Below are positions 1 through 5,210 of a stretch of 22,390 nt of DNA, in pieces; the stretch's first letter is position 1; every line of letters starts with the position of its first letter. Position numbers and translations under genes: made by a program. The notes beneath the pieces are model-generated. The model saw only the letters and a list, made by a program, of their open reading frames with translations. It did not search any database and had not been told where the DNA came from. The stretch is from a virus, in the IMG/VR virus record IMGVR_UViG_3300042879_000609, positions 1 through 22,390 of that record. One strand, written 5' to 3'.

Positions 1-157
1 TGATGAAGCACGCAGGAAAAGTTCCTGTTTCATCGGTTGCCATTCCAACTTCGACAACTGGGTCATATATGTATAGTTGATTTTGCATGATTGCAACATA
101 TACGGGTGTTTCGGGGTGAAACGATTCAAGGATAACGATGAGTTCTTCTACTGTCAC
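1..157 (-). CDS. Small phage protein of unknown function, C-terminus cut by window edge
   Basis: An open frame starts at a GTG (155-157) and runs off the left edge. It begins VTVEELIVILESFHPETPVY. The pattern (M/V)TVEELI..L..F.P..PVY is typical of small phage proteins with one N-terminal helix followed by strands, usually around 60-100 residues; this resemblance is from memory and no function is known. The start lies 4 bases after the stop of the upstream DUF736-like gene, so the two are probably translated together. About 52 residues are visible. The GTG start is chosen because no ATG precedes it in frame after the upstream stop. Confidence 0.6.
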   Translation of the reverse strand, partial: MTVEELIVILESFHPETPVYVAIMQNQLYIYDPVVEVGMATDETGTFPACFI

Positions 158-161
158 AATT

Positions 162-410
162 TTAGAACGGAAAATCGTCTGAATTGCCGTTTGATTGTGG
201 AGCTTTATTTTTCAAGTTGTCATTTGCTTGTTGTTCACTAATTTTTAGCGACAGGAAAGAACCTTTCGCGCCTTGCTTTACCCATCCTGCAATGCGTAAT
301 TCTTTGCCGTTTATTTTGACGTTGCCAGTGTAGTCAGGTAGTTTATCACCATCCTGCTTTTTATTGTTCTTAAATAGTGTTCCGCTATTGTCTTGTAATT
401 CGTATGCCAT
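162..410 (-). CDS. DUF736-like small protein with SSB-like acidic C-terminal tip
   Basis: The 82-residue product starts MAYELQDNSGTLFKN, the usual opening of small phage proteins related to DUF736. The middle (NVKINGKELRIAGWVKQGAKG) looks like short beta strands with a conserved W. The last residues are NSDDFPF, close to the DDDIPF tip with which bacterial single-stranded DNA-binding proteins recruit partners. A role as a small ssDNA-binding or SSB-mimicking replication/recombination accessory protein is inferred; it fits the annealing protein and exonuclease in the same transcription direction. A TTG two codons upstream is possible, but the ATG at 408-410 is preferred because homologues begin MAYE. 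It overlaps the upstream gene by 26 bases. Confidence 0.7.
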   Translation of the reverse strand: MAYELQDNSGTLFKNNKKQDGDKLPDYTGNVKINGKELRIAGWVKQGAKGSFLSLKISEQQANDNLKNKAPQSNGNSDDFPF

Positions 411-603
411 GTTCAATTAAATTTTTGAGACGTTCTGTATAAGGTTTGCATGATTCAAATTGATAGTTGTGTTTAACGTGCATTAAGTGAGAGCGCAAGC
501 AGTGCCGAAAGTCCAACACTGTCACGTGTGGAGCTGGTTTGTACACTGCCTGCGGTAGCTCACGTGTTAGCAGTTCTTCAGCCTTTGCGATAAGTTCGGA
601 CAC
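385..603 (-). CDS. Hypothetical small protein
   Basis: About 72 residues from a GTG (601-603). The frame stays open upstream to a TTG at 670-672, but that longer form would overlap the ribbon-helix-helix gene by 95 bases, so the GTG with a 26-base overlap is preferred. The product has an amphipathic N-terminal helix (VSELIAKAEELLTREL), then HVTVLDFRHCLRSHLMHVKH rich in His and Arg, and a basic C-terminal helix. I do not recognise the family. The overlap with both neighbours fits a tightly packed phage operon. Confidence 0.5.
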   Translation of the reverse strand: MSELIAKAEELLTRELPQAVYKPAPHVTVLDFRHCLRSHLMHVKHNYQFESCKPYTERLKNLIEHGIRITRQ

Positions 604-742
604 TTCCTTGCTCGGTGGCAAGTGCTTTAGTCCGAAGGAATTCAGCAATGGATTGTTTGGCTTTTTTTGCAAGTGATGCGATTTTCTTTTTATCGGACTC
701 GCTGACTCGCGCTCCGATTTTGGTGGTTTTTACTTTACTCAT
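578..742 (-). CDS. Small ribbon-helix-helix/MobC-like DNA-binding protein
   Basis: This 54-residue protein begins MSKVKTTKIGARVSESDKKK and continues with KIASLAKKAKQSIAEFLRTK. The layout (short basic strand with RVSESDKKKI, then a helix, then SIAEFLRTKAL) is that of ribbon-helix-helix regulators and of the N-terminal region of MobC-type relaxosome proteins, where the strand enters the DNA major groove. A transcriptional repressor or DNA-bridging role is inferred. The start overlaps the stop of the 51-residue gene upstream (ATGAGTAA), which suggests coupled translation. It is shorter than MobC, so a stand-alone regulator is more likely than a mobilization protein. Confidence 0.65.
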   Translation of the reverse strand: MSKVKTTKIGARVSESDKKKIASLAKKAKQSIAEFLRTKALATEQGSVRTYRKG

Positions 743-890
743 TTTTAAGTTGATTGATTATTTCTTGTAATTCTTTTTTGATTGCTTCACACTCATCGCG
801 TAATGCGATAAGCTCCTGAAGTAATTCGCTTTCATTTACATCGGTCAAGTTGTAAACGATGGGCACGTTGTAGGTTGCATTTGATTCCAT
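735..890 (-). CDS. Small coiled-coil hypothetical protein
   Basis: A 51-residue frame from ATG at 888-890 to TAA at 735-737. The first 15 residues (MESNATYNVPIVYNL) may form a strand. The rest is one charged helix (ESELLQELIALRDECEAIKK, then ELQEIINQL) with heptad-like hydrophobic spacing, so a short coiled coil is likely. It shares 8 bases with the following ribbon-helix-helix gene. No function is recognised; oligomerization with a neighbour's product is only a guess. Confidence 0.55.
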   Translation of the reverse strand: MESNATYNVPIVYNLTDVNESELLQELIALRDECEAIKKELQEIINQLKNE

Positions 891-914
891 GTAACAAATT
901 TAGATACAAAATTG

Positions 915-1133
915 TTACAATAGGATGCCCTCTTCCAAACATTTGCCCCTTAATAAGTCGCGCAACCTTTCAACCATGTCATAAACTTCAGGCAACAACC
1001 CATCTTGGTATTTTATTATAGCCCTCATTTCCTGATCCATTTCATGCAAAATGAGTTGTGCTTTCGTTCCTTTAACGGCAGCATCAAATTCGAACTGCTC
1101 GTCTGGAAGATTGTATATTAGTGTTGCTTTCAT
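915..1133 (-). CDS. Conserved small phage protein, unknown function
   Basis: A 72-residue protein beginning MKATLIYNLPDEQFEFDAAV, with the later motif EMDQEMRAIIKY. This matches, from memory, a widespread phage family (opening MKA.L.F.LPEE..EF, then a W/H..DQ.LR..IKY motif) of unknown role found in phages of many hosts. It is small and acidic, alpha/beta, with no membrane segment. The ATG overlaps the TGA of the upstream gene as ATGA, so translation is coupled. Confidence 0.75.
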   Translation of the reverse strand: MKATLIYNLPDEQFEFDAAVKGTKAQLILHEMDQEMRAIIKYQDGLLPEVYDMVERLRDLLRGKCLEEGILL

Positions 1134-1351
1134 TTGTAGGTTTGATTGTAGTATTCCGCTGATGTTCTATCATACCATTTATCAATGGTGCTTTGTTGGT
1201 CGGTTCTACCCTCTCGATAGGCTTCGAGTATTTGGTCGCGATAAAGTTCTTTGGCTTGTTCAAATACTTCATTCCATTCTTTCATGGTTTTGCTTTGCAC
1301 TTGTGCATCATTGTTTATTTCATCAATCAGAAATTGTAGTGCCGTTTTCAT
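1130..1351 (-). CDS. Conserved small phage protein with EYYNQTYK tail
   Basis: 73 residues, mostly helical: MKTALQFLIDEINNDAQVQS, a charged helix FEQAKELYRDQILEAYREGR, and the C-terminal motif AEYYNQTYK. The pattern EQAKE...QI.DA...G followed by (E/Q)YYN.T(Y/F) is a recurring signature of a Bacteroidota phage protein of unknown function (recalled, not searched). It overlaps both neighbours by 4 bases at ATGA junctions, so it belongs to a coupled operon. Confidence 0.7.
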   Translation of the reverse strand: MKTALQFLIDEINNDAQVQSKTMKEWNEVFEQAKELYRDQILEAYREGRTDQQSTIDKWYDRTSAEYYNQTYK

Positions 1352-1620
1352 TTGTCACCTCCTTCATTTTTTGTAGTTAAATTCCACCTATTACCTGGTA
1401 AACTTGTTGTATTAAGCATCTCAAGCTGATCCGCAGAAGTAGTAAGTGTTACTGGTTTATGCTGGTCATCATGCGGAATACTCTTGTTGTCTCTAATCCT
1501 TTCGAGATTACCGAGTTGTTTCTTAAAGGCATCAAGTTCCGCGTTTAGAATCATCTTTTCATTTTGCAGGTTCTTGATATGCTCTTCACAGTCTCTAATT
1601 GCATATTCTATCTTGTTCAT
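1348..1620 (-). CDS. Coiled-coil hypothetical protein
   Basis: 90 residues. Residues 1-45 form a charged helix (EYAIRDCEEHIKNLQNEKMI then LNAELDAFKKQLGNLERIRD) with leucines at heptad spacing, so a coiled coil is likely. The second half is polar and probably disordered. I recognise no family. It is flanked by 4-base ATGA overlaps on both sides and sits in the accessory part of the leftward operon. Confidence 0.6.
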   Translation of the reverse strand: MNKIEYAIRDCEEHIKNLQNEKMILNAELDAFKKQLGNLERIRDNKSIPHDDQHKPVTLTTSADQLEMLNTTSLPGNRWNLTTKNEGGDK

Positions 1621-2162
1621 TGTTTAGATTGTTTAAGTGATAACATTATGTATTCAGCAGTCAATCCTGTTGCTCTGCTTTTTTCAACTATTTCCCTAAC
1701 TTGCTCCTCTGTATATAGAGTTTCTTTGGCTTTGTTGTAGCCTGCTGTGAATGCTTTTCTTATTAAAGAAGAATTTGGGTATAAATCATCATTTAATGGA
1801 TAAAATTCCTCAGCCAACTTCTCTACATCTTCCACCATCTTCCCGACATCAGGAACATGGTTGACCATTTCGTTGACCTCACCAATATGGTTGATCATTT
1901 CGTTGGTGTCAACAGGATGATGGATTAGTTTGGCATAGGTAAATTTTATTACATGTTTATCTATTGGGTGGACAATATCTTCAGTAATTGCTTCAAACTC
2001 TATTTCTTGTTTTAGACCTAATGCATAACTTGTATGGTCTATTACCCACAAGTCATCAGGAAGCAATGGTAGTTCACCATCTTCTGCACTTGGGTCTTGC
2101 CAAGTTCTTTGGTCAAATCTTACTACCCAACCTTGATCTGTTTCTACTAATGTTCCTTTCAT
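1617..2162 (-). CDS. Hypothetical phage protein with internal 10-residue repeat
   Basis: 181 residues. The N-terminal part (MKGTLVETDQGWVVRFD ... LPLLPDDLWVIDH) resembles small Bacteroidota phage proteins that open MKG.LV.T..GW.V.Y and contain LPL.P. The C-terminal part (AFTAGYNKAKETLYTEEQVR ... LTAEYIMLSLKQ) resembles a second recurring phage module found at the end of otherwise different small proteins. Between them, residues 88-117 hold three degenerate 10-residue repeats. The gene therefore looks like two modules joined by a repeat-derived helix. No enzymatic motif is visible. It overlaps both neighbours by 4 bases. Confidence 0.65.
   Translation of the reverse strand: MKGTLVETDQGWVVRFDQRTWQDPSAEDGELPLLPDDLWVIDHTSYALGLKQEIEFEAITEDIVHPIDKHVIKFTYAKLIHHPVDTNEMINHIGEVNEMVNHVPDVGKMVEDVEKLAEEFYPLNDDLYPNSSLIRKAFTAGYNKAKETLYTEEQVREIVEKSRATGLTAEYIMLSLKQSKQ
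1812..1901 (-). repeat. Three 30-base in-frame repeats inside the 181-residue gene
   Basis: The encoded units are EMINHIGEVN, EMVNHVPDVG and KMVEDVEKLA (residues 88-117). At DNA level the first two are very close (atggttgaYcatttcgttg at 1857 and 1887, exactly 30 bases apart). The third has drifted. This looks like a fairly recent tandem duplication that preserves frame and lengthens an amphipathic helix. Confidence 0.75.
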
Positions 2163-2365
2163 AGCTTTTGTATTTCTTGTTTAACTTCTTGATAATACTC
2201 TGTGAGACCAATGAACCCATGCTTTTGAGAGTATTCTAATACCTCATTCACCGCTATCAAAGCGCACTCTTTTGCAAGTTCATTCATAGATACGCCTCTT
2301 GTAAAGTCTTTGCCTAATTCTAAATAGGTTTTAACTAAACTTTCTGCTTTTTCTTTTGCTGTCAT
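2159..2365 (-). CDS. Conserved small helical phage protein, unknown function
   Basis: 68 residues: MTAKEKAESLVKTYLELGKD, then AKECALIAVNEVLEY and the C-terminus YYQEVKQEIQKL. The combination MTAKEKAEELV...AKECALIAVDEI...(Y/F)WQEVK.EI..L is a very common small protein in Bacteroidota phages and prophages, with no assigned function (recalled family). All-helical and acidic. It overlaps the next gene by 4 bases. The 56 bases upstream (2366-2421) hold no gene and no clear promoter. Confidence 0.75.
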   Translation of the reverse strand: MTAKEKAESLVKTYLELGKDFTRGVSMNELAKECALIAVNEVLEYSQKHGFIGLTEYYQEVKQEIQKL

Positions 2366-2421
2366 AGATTTTAGTTTGTGGTAAAATACAAGTTATCGGT
2401 TGACTTTCGCTTATTGATTAG

Positions 2422-2715
2422 TTATAAGCAATTGCTAAGAACCTGCTTCCAATTGACTTTTTCGCCACAATAAGGACAGTAAACAAATCTGCTTAAATAT
2501 CCTTTTCTGCCATCTACTATTTGACTTTTAGTTTGTGGCTCACCGTTCAGTAAACCATACTTTTTGAAAGTCGGCTGAATGTTTACAATCCTTTCTACTT
2601 CATAATCAATAGTAGATTTGTTTACTTTTTCTCCGCTAAGAAATCCTACCAAGCAATCGCAACTGCTTATAACATCGGTTTTGCAATAGTGGGACTTTTG
2701 TGCTTTATTGGTCAT
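2422..2715 (-). CDS. Small zinc-ribbon phage protein
   Basis: 97 residues with two cysteine pairs: CDCLVGFL near residue 20 and CPYCGEKVNW near residue 80, a split zinc-ribbon typical of small phage proteins of unknown function (CxC-LVG ... YCPYCG.K). The first ~18 residues (MTNKAQKSHYCKTDVISS) are encoded by the arm and loop of an attC-like inverted repeat, and the ATG itself lies in the loop. The repeat thus supplies the start of the gene. The stop codon falls on a second copy of the repeat's terminal motif (2421-2435). No other in-frame ATG exists downstream. Function is probably nucleic-acid or protein binding, but this is unproven. Confidence 0.65.
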   Translation of the reverse strand: MTNKAQKSHYCKTDVISSCDCLVGFLSGEKVNKSTIDYEVERIVNIQPTFKKYGLLNGEPQTKSQIVDGRKGYLSRFVYCPYCGEKVNWKQVLSNCL

Positions 2716-2804
2716 TTGTACTTCTATTTAAGTTTAGTTGTGGGTTGAACATTTGTGCCTTGAAACCCCACCATCGCAAAGCCGAGAACCGTTATACGCA
2801 ATTC
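2659..2804 (-). repeat. attC-like imperfect inverted repeat (integron-cassette-like element)
   Basis: Read on the minus strand, one arm (2804-2766) contains AATTGCGTATAACGGTT then TTTGCGATGGTGGG. The other arm (2694-2659) contains CCCACTATTGCAAA then AACCGATGTTATAAGC. The arms pair over TTTGC-AT-GTGGG (14 pairs including two G-T) and over TATAA/CGGTT, with an unpaired CAT on one side and CTCGG(C) on the other. Loop is about 70 bases and total about 145. Outer AAC/GTT ends, bulged bases and size are the structural marks of integron attC sites. The outer boxes (GTATAAC, GTTATAA) depart from the classic RYYYAAC/GTTRRRY, so this may be a Bacteroidota variant or an unrelated dispersed repeat. Confidence 0.55.
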
Positions 2805-2928
2805 GGCTGGACGATGCAGCGACATAGCTTCTCCCACTTAGCTCTACTTCTGATACTGCGATAAAAACCGCAGCAAAAAGTACCGAAGTCACGTATAAAT
2901 TAAAGTTGTTTTTTGAATGATTTCTCAT
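2734..2928 (-). CDS. Putative small membrane protein, C-terminus from repeat
   Basis: 64 residues. The N-terminus (MRNHSKNNFNLYVTSVLFAA then VFIAVSEVEL) gives a basic start followed by a ~17-residue hydrophobic segment, so one membrane span or a signal anchor is likely. From about residue 42 the frame runs through the attC-like inverted repeat, giving an unnatural-looking tail (NGSRLCDGGVSRHKCSTHN). The start overlaps the previous stop as ATGA, which supports real translation. The original C-terminus was probably replaced when the repeat arrived. It could also be a non-functional remnant. Confidence 0.4.
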   Translation of the reverse strand: MRNHSKNNFNLYVTSVLFAAVFIAVSEVELSGRSYVAASSSRIAYNGSRLCDGGVSRHKCSTHN

Positions 2929-3131
2929 GCGTTATCTGATTCAGCTTTGATGCTCATTACTTTCTTCAAATAAATAGCAAGGTCGAGAGCTTCCTCGTAT
3001 GCGTGTTGCATCCATTGCGCTTGCGTTAAATCGGTTCTGTCAACGGTTGTGCCGTACTTCATGAGTCCGCGTTCTTCGCGAACTCTCATGTCAGCGATTA
3101 CTTGCTGAAGGGTTGTGCTGGGTTGTTTCAT
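2925..3131 (-). CDS. MazG-like small phage protein (all-alpha NTP-pyrophosphatase-like)
   Basis: 68 residues: a helix LQQVIADMRVREERGLMKYG, the conserved GTTVDRTDLT, and QWMQHAYEEALDLAIYLKK. The EE..D pattern in HAYEEALDLA and the preceding E/R-rich helix resemble the metal-binding helices of MazG-like nucleotide pyrophosphohydrolases, and the KYGTTVDRTDLT...W.QHA.EE..D signature recurs in many phages. At 68 residues it lacks the full four-helix core, so activity on (d)NTPs is not certain. It is coupled to both neighbours by 4-base overlaps and lies just after replication genes, which suits a nucleotide-pool role. Confidence 0.65.
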   Translation of the reverse strand: MKQPSTTLQQVIADMRVREERGLMKYGTTVDRTDLTQAQWMQHAYEEALDLAIYLKKVMSIKAESDNA

Positions 3132-3784
3132 ATCTCGCCTTGATTTGACATTTCTTCCTGAAACCTTACCGCCCTGTACATTTCAAAATCCATCTGCTTG
3201 CCGTTGTACGTTGCGAATTGTTTCATGCCACGCAACTTGTCGTATTCTGAAATGACCTGATTTTCAAACGGTGTGCGCTTGCTCACGTACGGCTCAGGAT
3301 TATTTCGCTTTGCCTTTGTCGAGAGTTCATCCATGATTTTTTTGATAGCCGTATTGAAGTTGTCAAGGCTCATGATGTCTTTGTTTTGTTCGCTATTCTT
3401 TTGCATTTGTTCGTGTACAATTTTTTCGGTTCGTTCTATATCGTAGGTTCGAAGCCAGTCCATGATTACCGCACCATCGAGCCTGTTGTAAATCTTTCCG
3501 TACTTTCCTGACATCGCAGCCCTGAAGCATTGAGAGAAATCTTCAGCACTAAAGTAGTAGAAATTTTCTTTGATGATGTCGATTGTCATTTCAATCTGTG
3601 GCAAGGTCATTTGCCTTTCAAGGTTGAAATAAATCTGCAACTGGTCGATTGAACTTGCAAGTAATTTATTCACCACTTCGTCACCTTCAATGCGTTGTAG
3701 TCGCTTTATTGAGGTTTGGGAACAGGTTGAGGTAATGTGGGTTATCGCTGTGCTTTGCGATGTGGTCTGCAATTCGTTGTTCAT
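3128..3784 (-). CDS. Possible replication protein / helicase-loader-type protein
   Basis: 218 residues. The Thr/Ser-rich N-terminus (MNNELQTTSQSTAITHITST) is followed by a helical core with YFSAEDFSQCFRAAMSGKYG, RLDGAVIMDWLRTYD and a charged C-terminal half. The core pattern (FY..S.EDF..CF..A..G.YGKIYNR.D..V...W...Y...R) is common in Bacteroidota mobile elements and phages next to replication genes. It is often treated as a replication-associated or helicase-loading protein; that function is inferred. The first 98 bases overlap the DUF1376 gene in another frame. The Ser/Thr-rich opening is typical of the family, so the full-length start is kept. No Walker motif is visible, which argues against a DnaC-type ATPase. 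Confidence 0.6.
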   Translation of the reverse strand: MNNELQTTSQSTAITHITSTCSQTSIKRLQRIEGDEVVNKLLASSIDQLQIYFNLERQMTLPQIEMTIDIIKENFYYFSAEDFSQCFRAAMSGKYGKIYNRLDGAVIMDWLRTYDIERTEKIVHEQMQKNSEQNKDIMSLDNFNTAIKKIMDELSTKAKRNNPEPYVSKRTPFENQVISEYDKLRGMKQFATYNGKQMDFEMYRAVRFQEEMSNQGEI

Positions 3785-4397
3785 TGTTATTTTGTTTTAT
3801 AGGGTTTGCATTATTCATCCAGTTGCTTGCGCTGGCTTTCCAGTTCCTCATCGGGTTCTTGCCAACACGCCAACCGTTACTCTCGTAGTAATTAAAAAAC
3901 TTTTGTGCTTCCATTCGAATCATGCCTTCAGTCCAACGCTTGTTGGATTTCTCATTCAGCTCGGTCATGTATTCGAGTATTTGCATCGGTTCAGGAATTA
4001 CAAATTTAGTTCTAACTACTTTTTTATTTTCATTTCTATTTTCATTTTCATTTTCATTTTCATTTTCCATATGTGATGACATATGATTATTCACTTGTTT
4101 GTCTTTAGGTTTAGAATTTCTATTATTTCTACGGGATTCGCAGAAGTTCTTGCGCTTTTGAGTTTCATCATGCAGACGCTTGTTAATGAACGTGCCATCG
4201 TCTTGCTTTGTGAATTTCCCCCAAATGTCTTTGTCATATGTGTGACATATGTTTAACATATGTTGTTCGGTGAGCGCACCCATTTGATGCTGGGCGCATA
4301 AAAGTCGGATGTATTTTCCGATTTGTTCGTTGCTCATGAACATAGTTCCAGTAAGAAAATCGGAACTATAAAAAAGGAATGCCGGGTCTTTTGCCAT
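3687..4397 (-). CDS. DUF1376-type phage replication initiator-like protein
   Basis: 236 residues. Residues 1-85 match the DUF1376 N-terminal region (AFLFYSSDFLTGTMFMSNEQ, then GKYIRLLCAQHQMGALTEQH), a winged-helix-like fold seen in phage replication initiators of the YdaU type. Residues 90-130 are low complexity, with the dipeptide run EN x5 at 111-120. The C-terminal domain (KFFNYYESNGWRVGKNPMRN then WKASASNWM) is the usual partner in Bacteroidota replication proteins. The probable role is recognising the phage origin and starting replication, with the neighbouring 218-residue protein as candidate helicase loader. The gene itself contains repeated CATATG sites and an AT-rich array, as lambda O contains its own origin. 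It starts 10 bases after a terminator-like hairpin. Confidence 0.75.
   Translation of the reverse strand: MAKDPAFLFYSSDFLTGTMFMSNEQIGKYIRLLCAQHQMGALTEQHMLNICHTYDKDIWGKFTKQDDGTFINKRLHDETQKRKNFCESRRNNRNSKPKDKQVNNHMSSHMENENENENENRNENKKVVRTKFVIPEPMQILEYMTELNEKSNKRWTEGMIRMEAQKFFNYYESNGWRVGKNPMRNWKASASNWMNNANPIKQNNNEQRIADHIAKHSDNPHYLNLFPNLNKATTTH
4026..4067. repeat. ATTTTC hexamer array (AT-rich)
   Basis: Five perfect tandem ATTTTC units at 4038-4067, preceded by one perfect and one degenerate unit (4026-4037). On the coding strand this gives repeated GAAAAT, encoding Glu-Asn pairs. Because the unit is 6 bases, copy-number change would not shift the frame. The block is very AT-rich on one strand (pyrimidine-only apart from A), suitable as a melting element. 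Confidence 0.85.
4026..4262. other. Candidate phage replication origin inside the initiator gene
   Basis: The palindrome CATATG occurs at 4068, 4080, 4235, 4246 and 4257. The last three are exactly 11 bases apart and share CATATGTKTRA-like units; the first two are 12 apart. Both are close to one DNA turn, so bound proteins would line up on one face. The ATTTTC array abuts the first cluster. Iterons inside the initiator gene next to an AT-rich melting region is the arrangement of lambda oriL in O. Function here is inferred from arrangement only. Confidence 0.45.
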
Positions 4398-4402
4398 AAA
4401 TT

Positions 4403-4451
4403 AAAAAAGCCGCAGGGATTCAGCAGACCCGATGCCTCCTCCCTTTGGCTT
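4403..4451 (-). terminator. Terminator-like hairpin in the leader of the DUF1376 gene
   Basis: On the minus strand AAGCC-AA-AGGGA (4451-4440) pairs with TCCCT-GC-GGCTT (4418-4407), giving ten base pairs around a 2x2 internal loop, followed directly by TTTTTT (4408-4403). The 21-base loop contains CGGGTC (4431-4426), complementary to GACCCG at 4479-4474, just downstream of a promoter-like TATCTTTG. It could end transcripts of the YqaJ operon, or act as an attenuator with GACCCG:CGGGTC as a pseudoknot or competing pairing. Confidence 0.55.
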
Positions 4452-4483
4452 AAAGTTTAATATTCTATTTTTTCGGGTCAACA

Positions 4484-4491
4484 CAAAGATA
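4484..4491 (-). promoter_or_regulatory. Promoter -7 element TATCTTTG before the DUF1376 gene
   Basis: The minus strand reads TATCTTTG, a perfect match to the Bacteroidota -7 consensus TAnnTTTG, about 87 bases upstream of the DUF1376 start. No good TTTG is seen at the expected -33 spacing, so strength is uncertain. Transcription would begin near 4478, placing the terminator-like hairpin wholly inside the leader. Confidence 0.4.
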
Positions 4492-4511
4492 CAAATGTCA
4501 AGTTTTATACA

Positions 4512-5210
4512 TCATTTACTTTTGAACATCCATTCATTTAGTATTTGATCGCGGTAATGCTTTGCCTTTTCCATTACATCAATAGCAAGTTGCATATCTT
4601 CAGGAACCGCGTAACAGATTGCCCAGTGCAGTCTTCGATGTTCGGGTTGTCTTGGGTCGAATGAAGCAAATATCCAGCCGCCAATTTCGTAAGTCAGCAT
4701 ATTCATTTGCACCTGCCAATAGTAGTCGGAGTTAATTGCTTTCAAATCCGCTTCGCTTTGAATCTTGCAATGATGGTAGTGGTTTATCGGATTGTAAGGA
4801 CACTTAATCTCAACGCCAATTTTCGTATCATTTAATTGCATAAACGCATCAGGCGAAGCACCTGAATATTCGTTGAATAGTTTGAATCCGGGTCGCAGTT
4901 GTGTTTTTTCATCAGGCGAACCGATTGCCTTCTGAAGTTCAAGGAGTGCGGTTTCTTCCCACTCATTACCGTGATCGATTGCGGCACTGGATGCACTGTC
5001 TTGAGATTGCCCTGTGACGATTTCCATGACTTTGGAAAGGATATAATTCTCAGCGGTCTTTGACCATTCGCCTGCTTCTTGTGCGGCTTTGGTTTTAGGT
5101 TGCGTGAACAAGTCACCAAGCCTTGAACCTGTGAACTTACCGAGCCTTGCAACATCCCAAGCGGTGTTTTGTTTGATACTCTCGAAGAGTTCTTTTGTGT
5201 AGTTATTCAT
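4512..5210 (-). CDS. YqaJ-family phage recombination exonuclease
   Basis: 232 residues, the usual length for YqaJ/lambda-Exo-type PD-(D/E)XK nucleases. In order: KFTGSRLG at 25-32; HGNEWEETAL at 80-89; SGASPDAF at 116-123 with the catalytic Asp 121; GVEIKCPY at 132-139 with Glu 134 and Lys 136; and YYWQVQMNML at 163-172 with the conserved Gln residues. It should degrade the 5' strand of duplex ends, leaving 3' single strands for the annealing protein encoded just upstream. The start overlaps that gene's stop by 8 bases, so the two are co-translated. All catalytic residues are present. This is one of the most secure calls in the window. Confidence 0.93.
   Translation of the reverse strand: MNNYTKELFESIKQNTAWDVARLGKFTGSRLGDLFTQPKTKAAQEAGEWSKTAENYILSKVMEIVTGQSQDSASSAAIDHGNEWEETALLELQKAIGSPDEKTQLRPGFKLFNEYSGASPDAFMQLNDTKIGVEIKCPYNPINHYHHCKIQSEADLKAINSDYYWQVQMNMLTYEIGGWIFASFDPRQPEHRRLHWAICYAVPEDMQLAIDVMEKAKHYRDQILNEWMFKSK

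Noticed and set aside
1051-1380. 109-residue plus-strand ORF
   Set aside because: Cys/Phe-rich composition typical of an antisense frame, lying opposite small genes joined by ATGA overlaps.
3690-4076. 128-residue plus-strand ORF opposite the replication genes
   Set aside because: It mirrors two well-supported minus-strand genes, and its Phe/Ile-rich end is only the reverse reading of the hexamer array.
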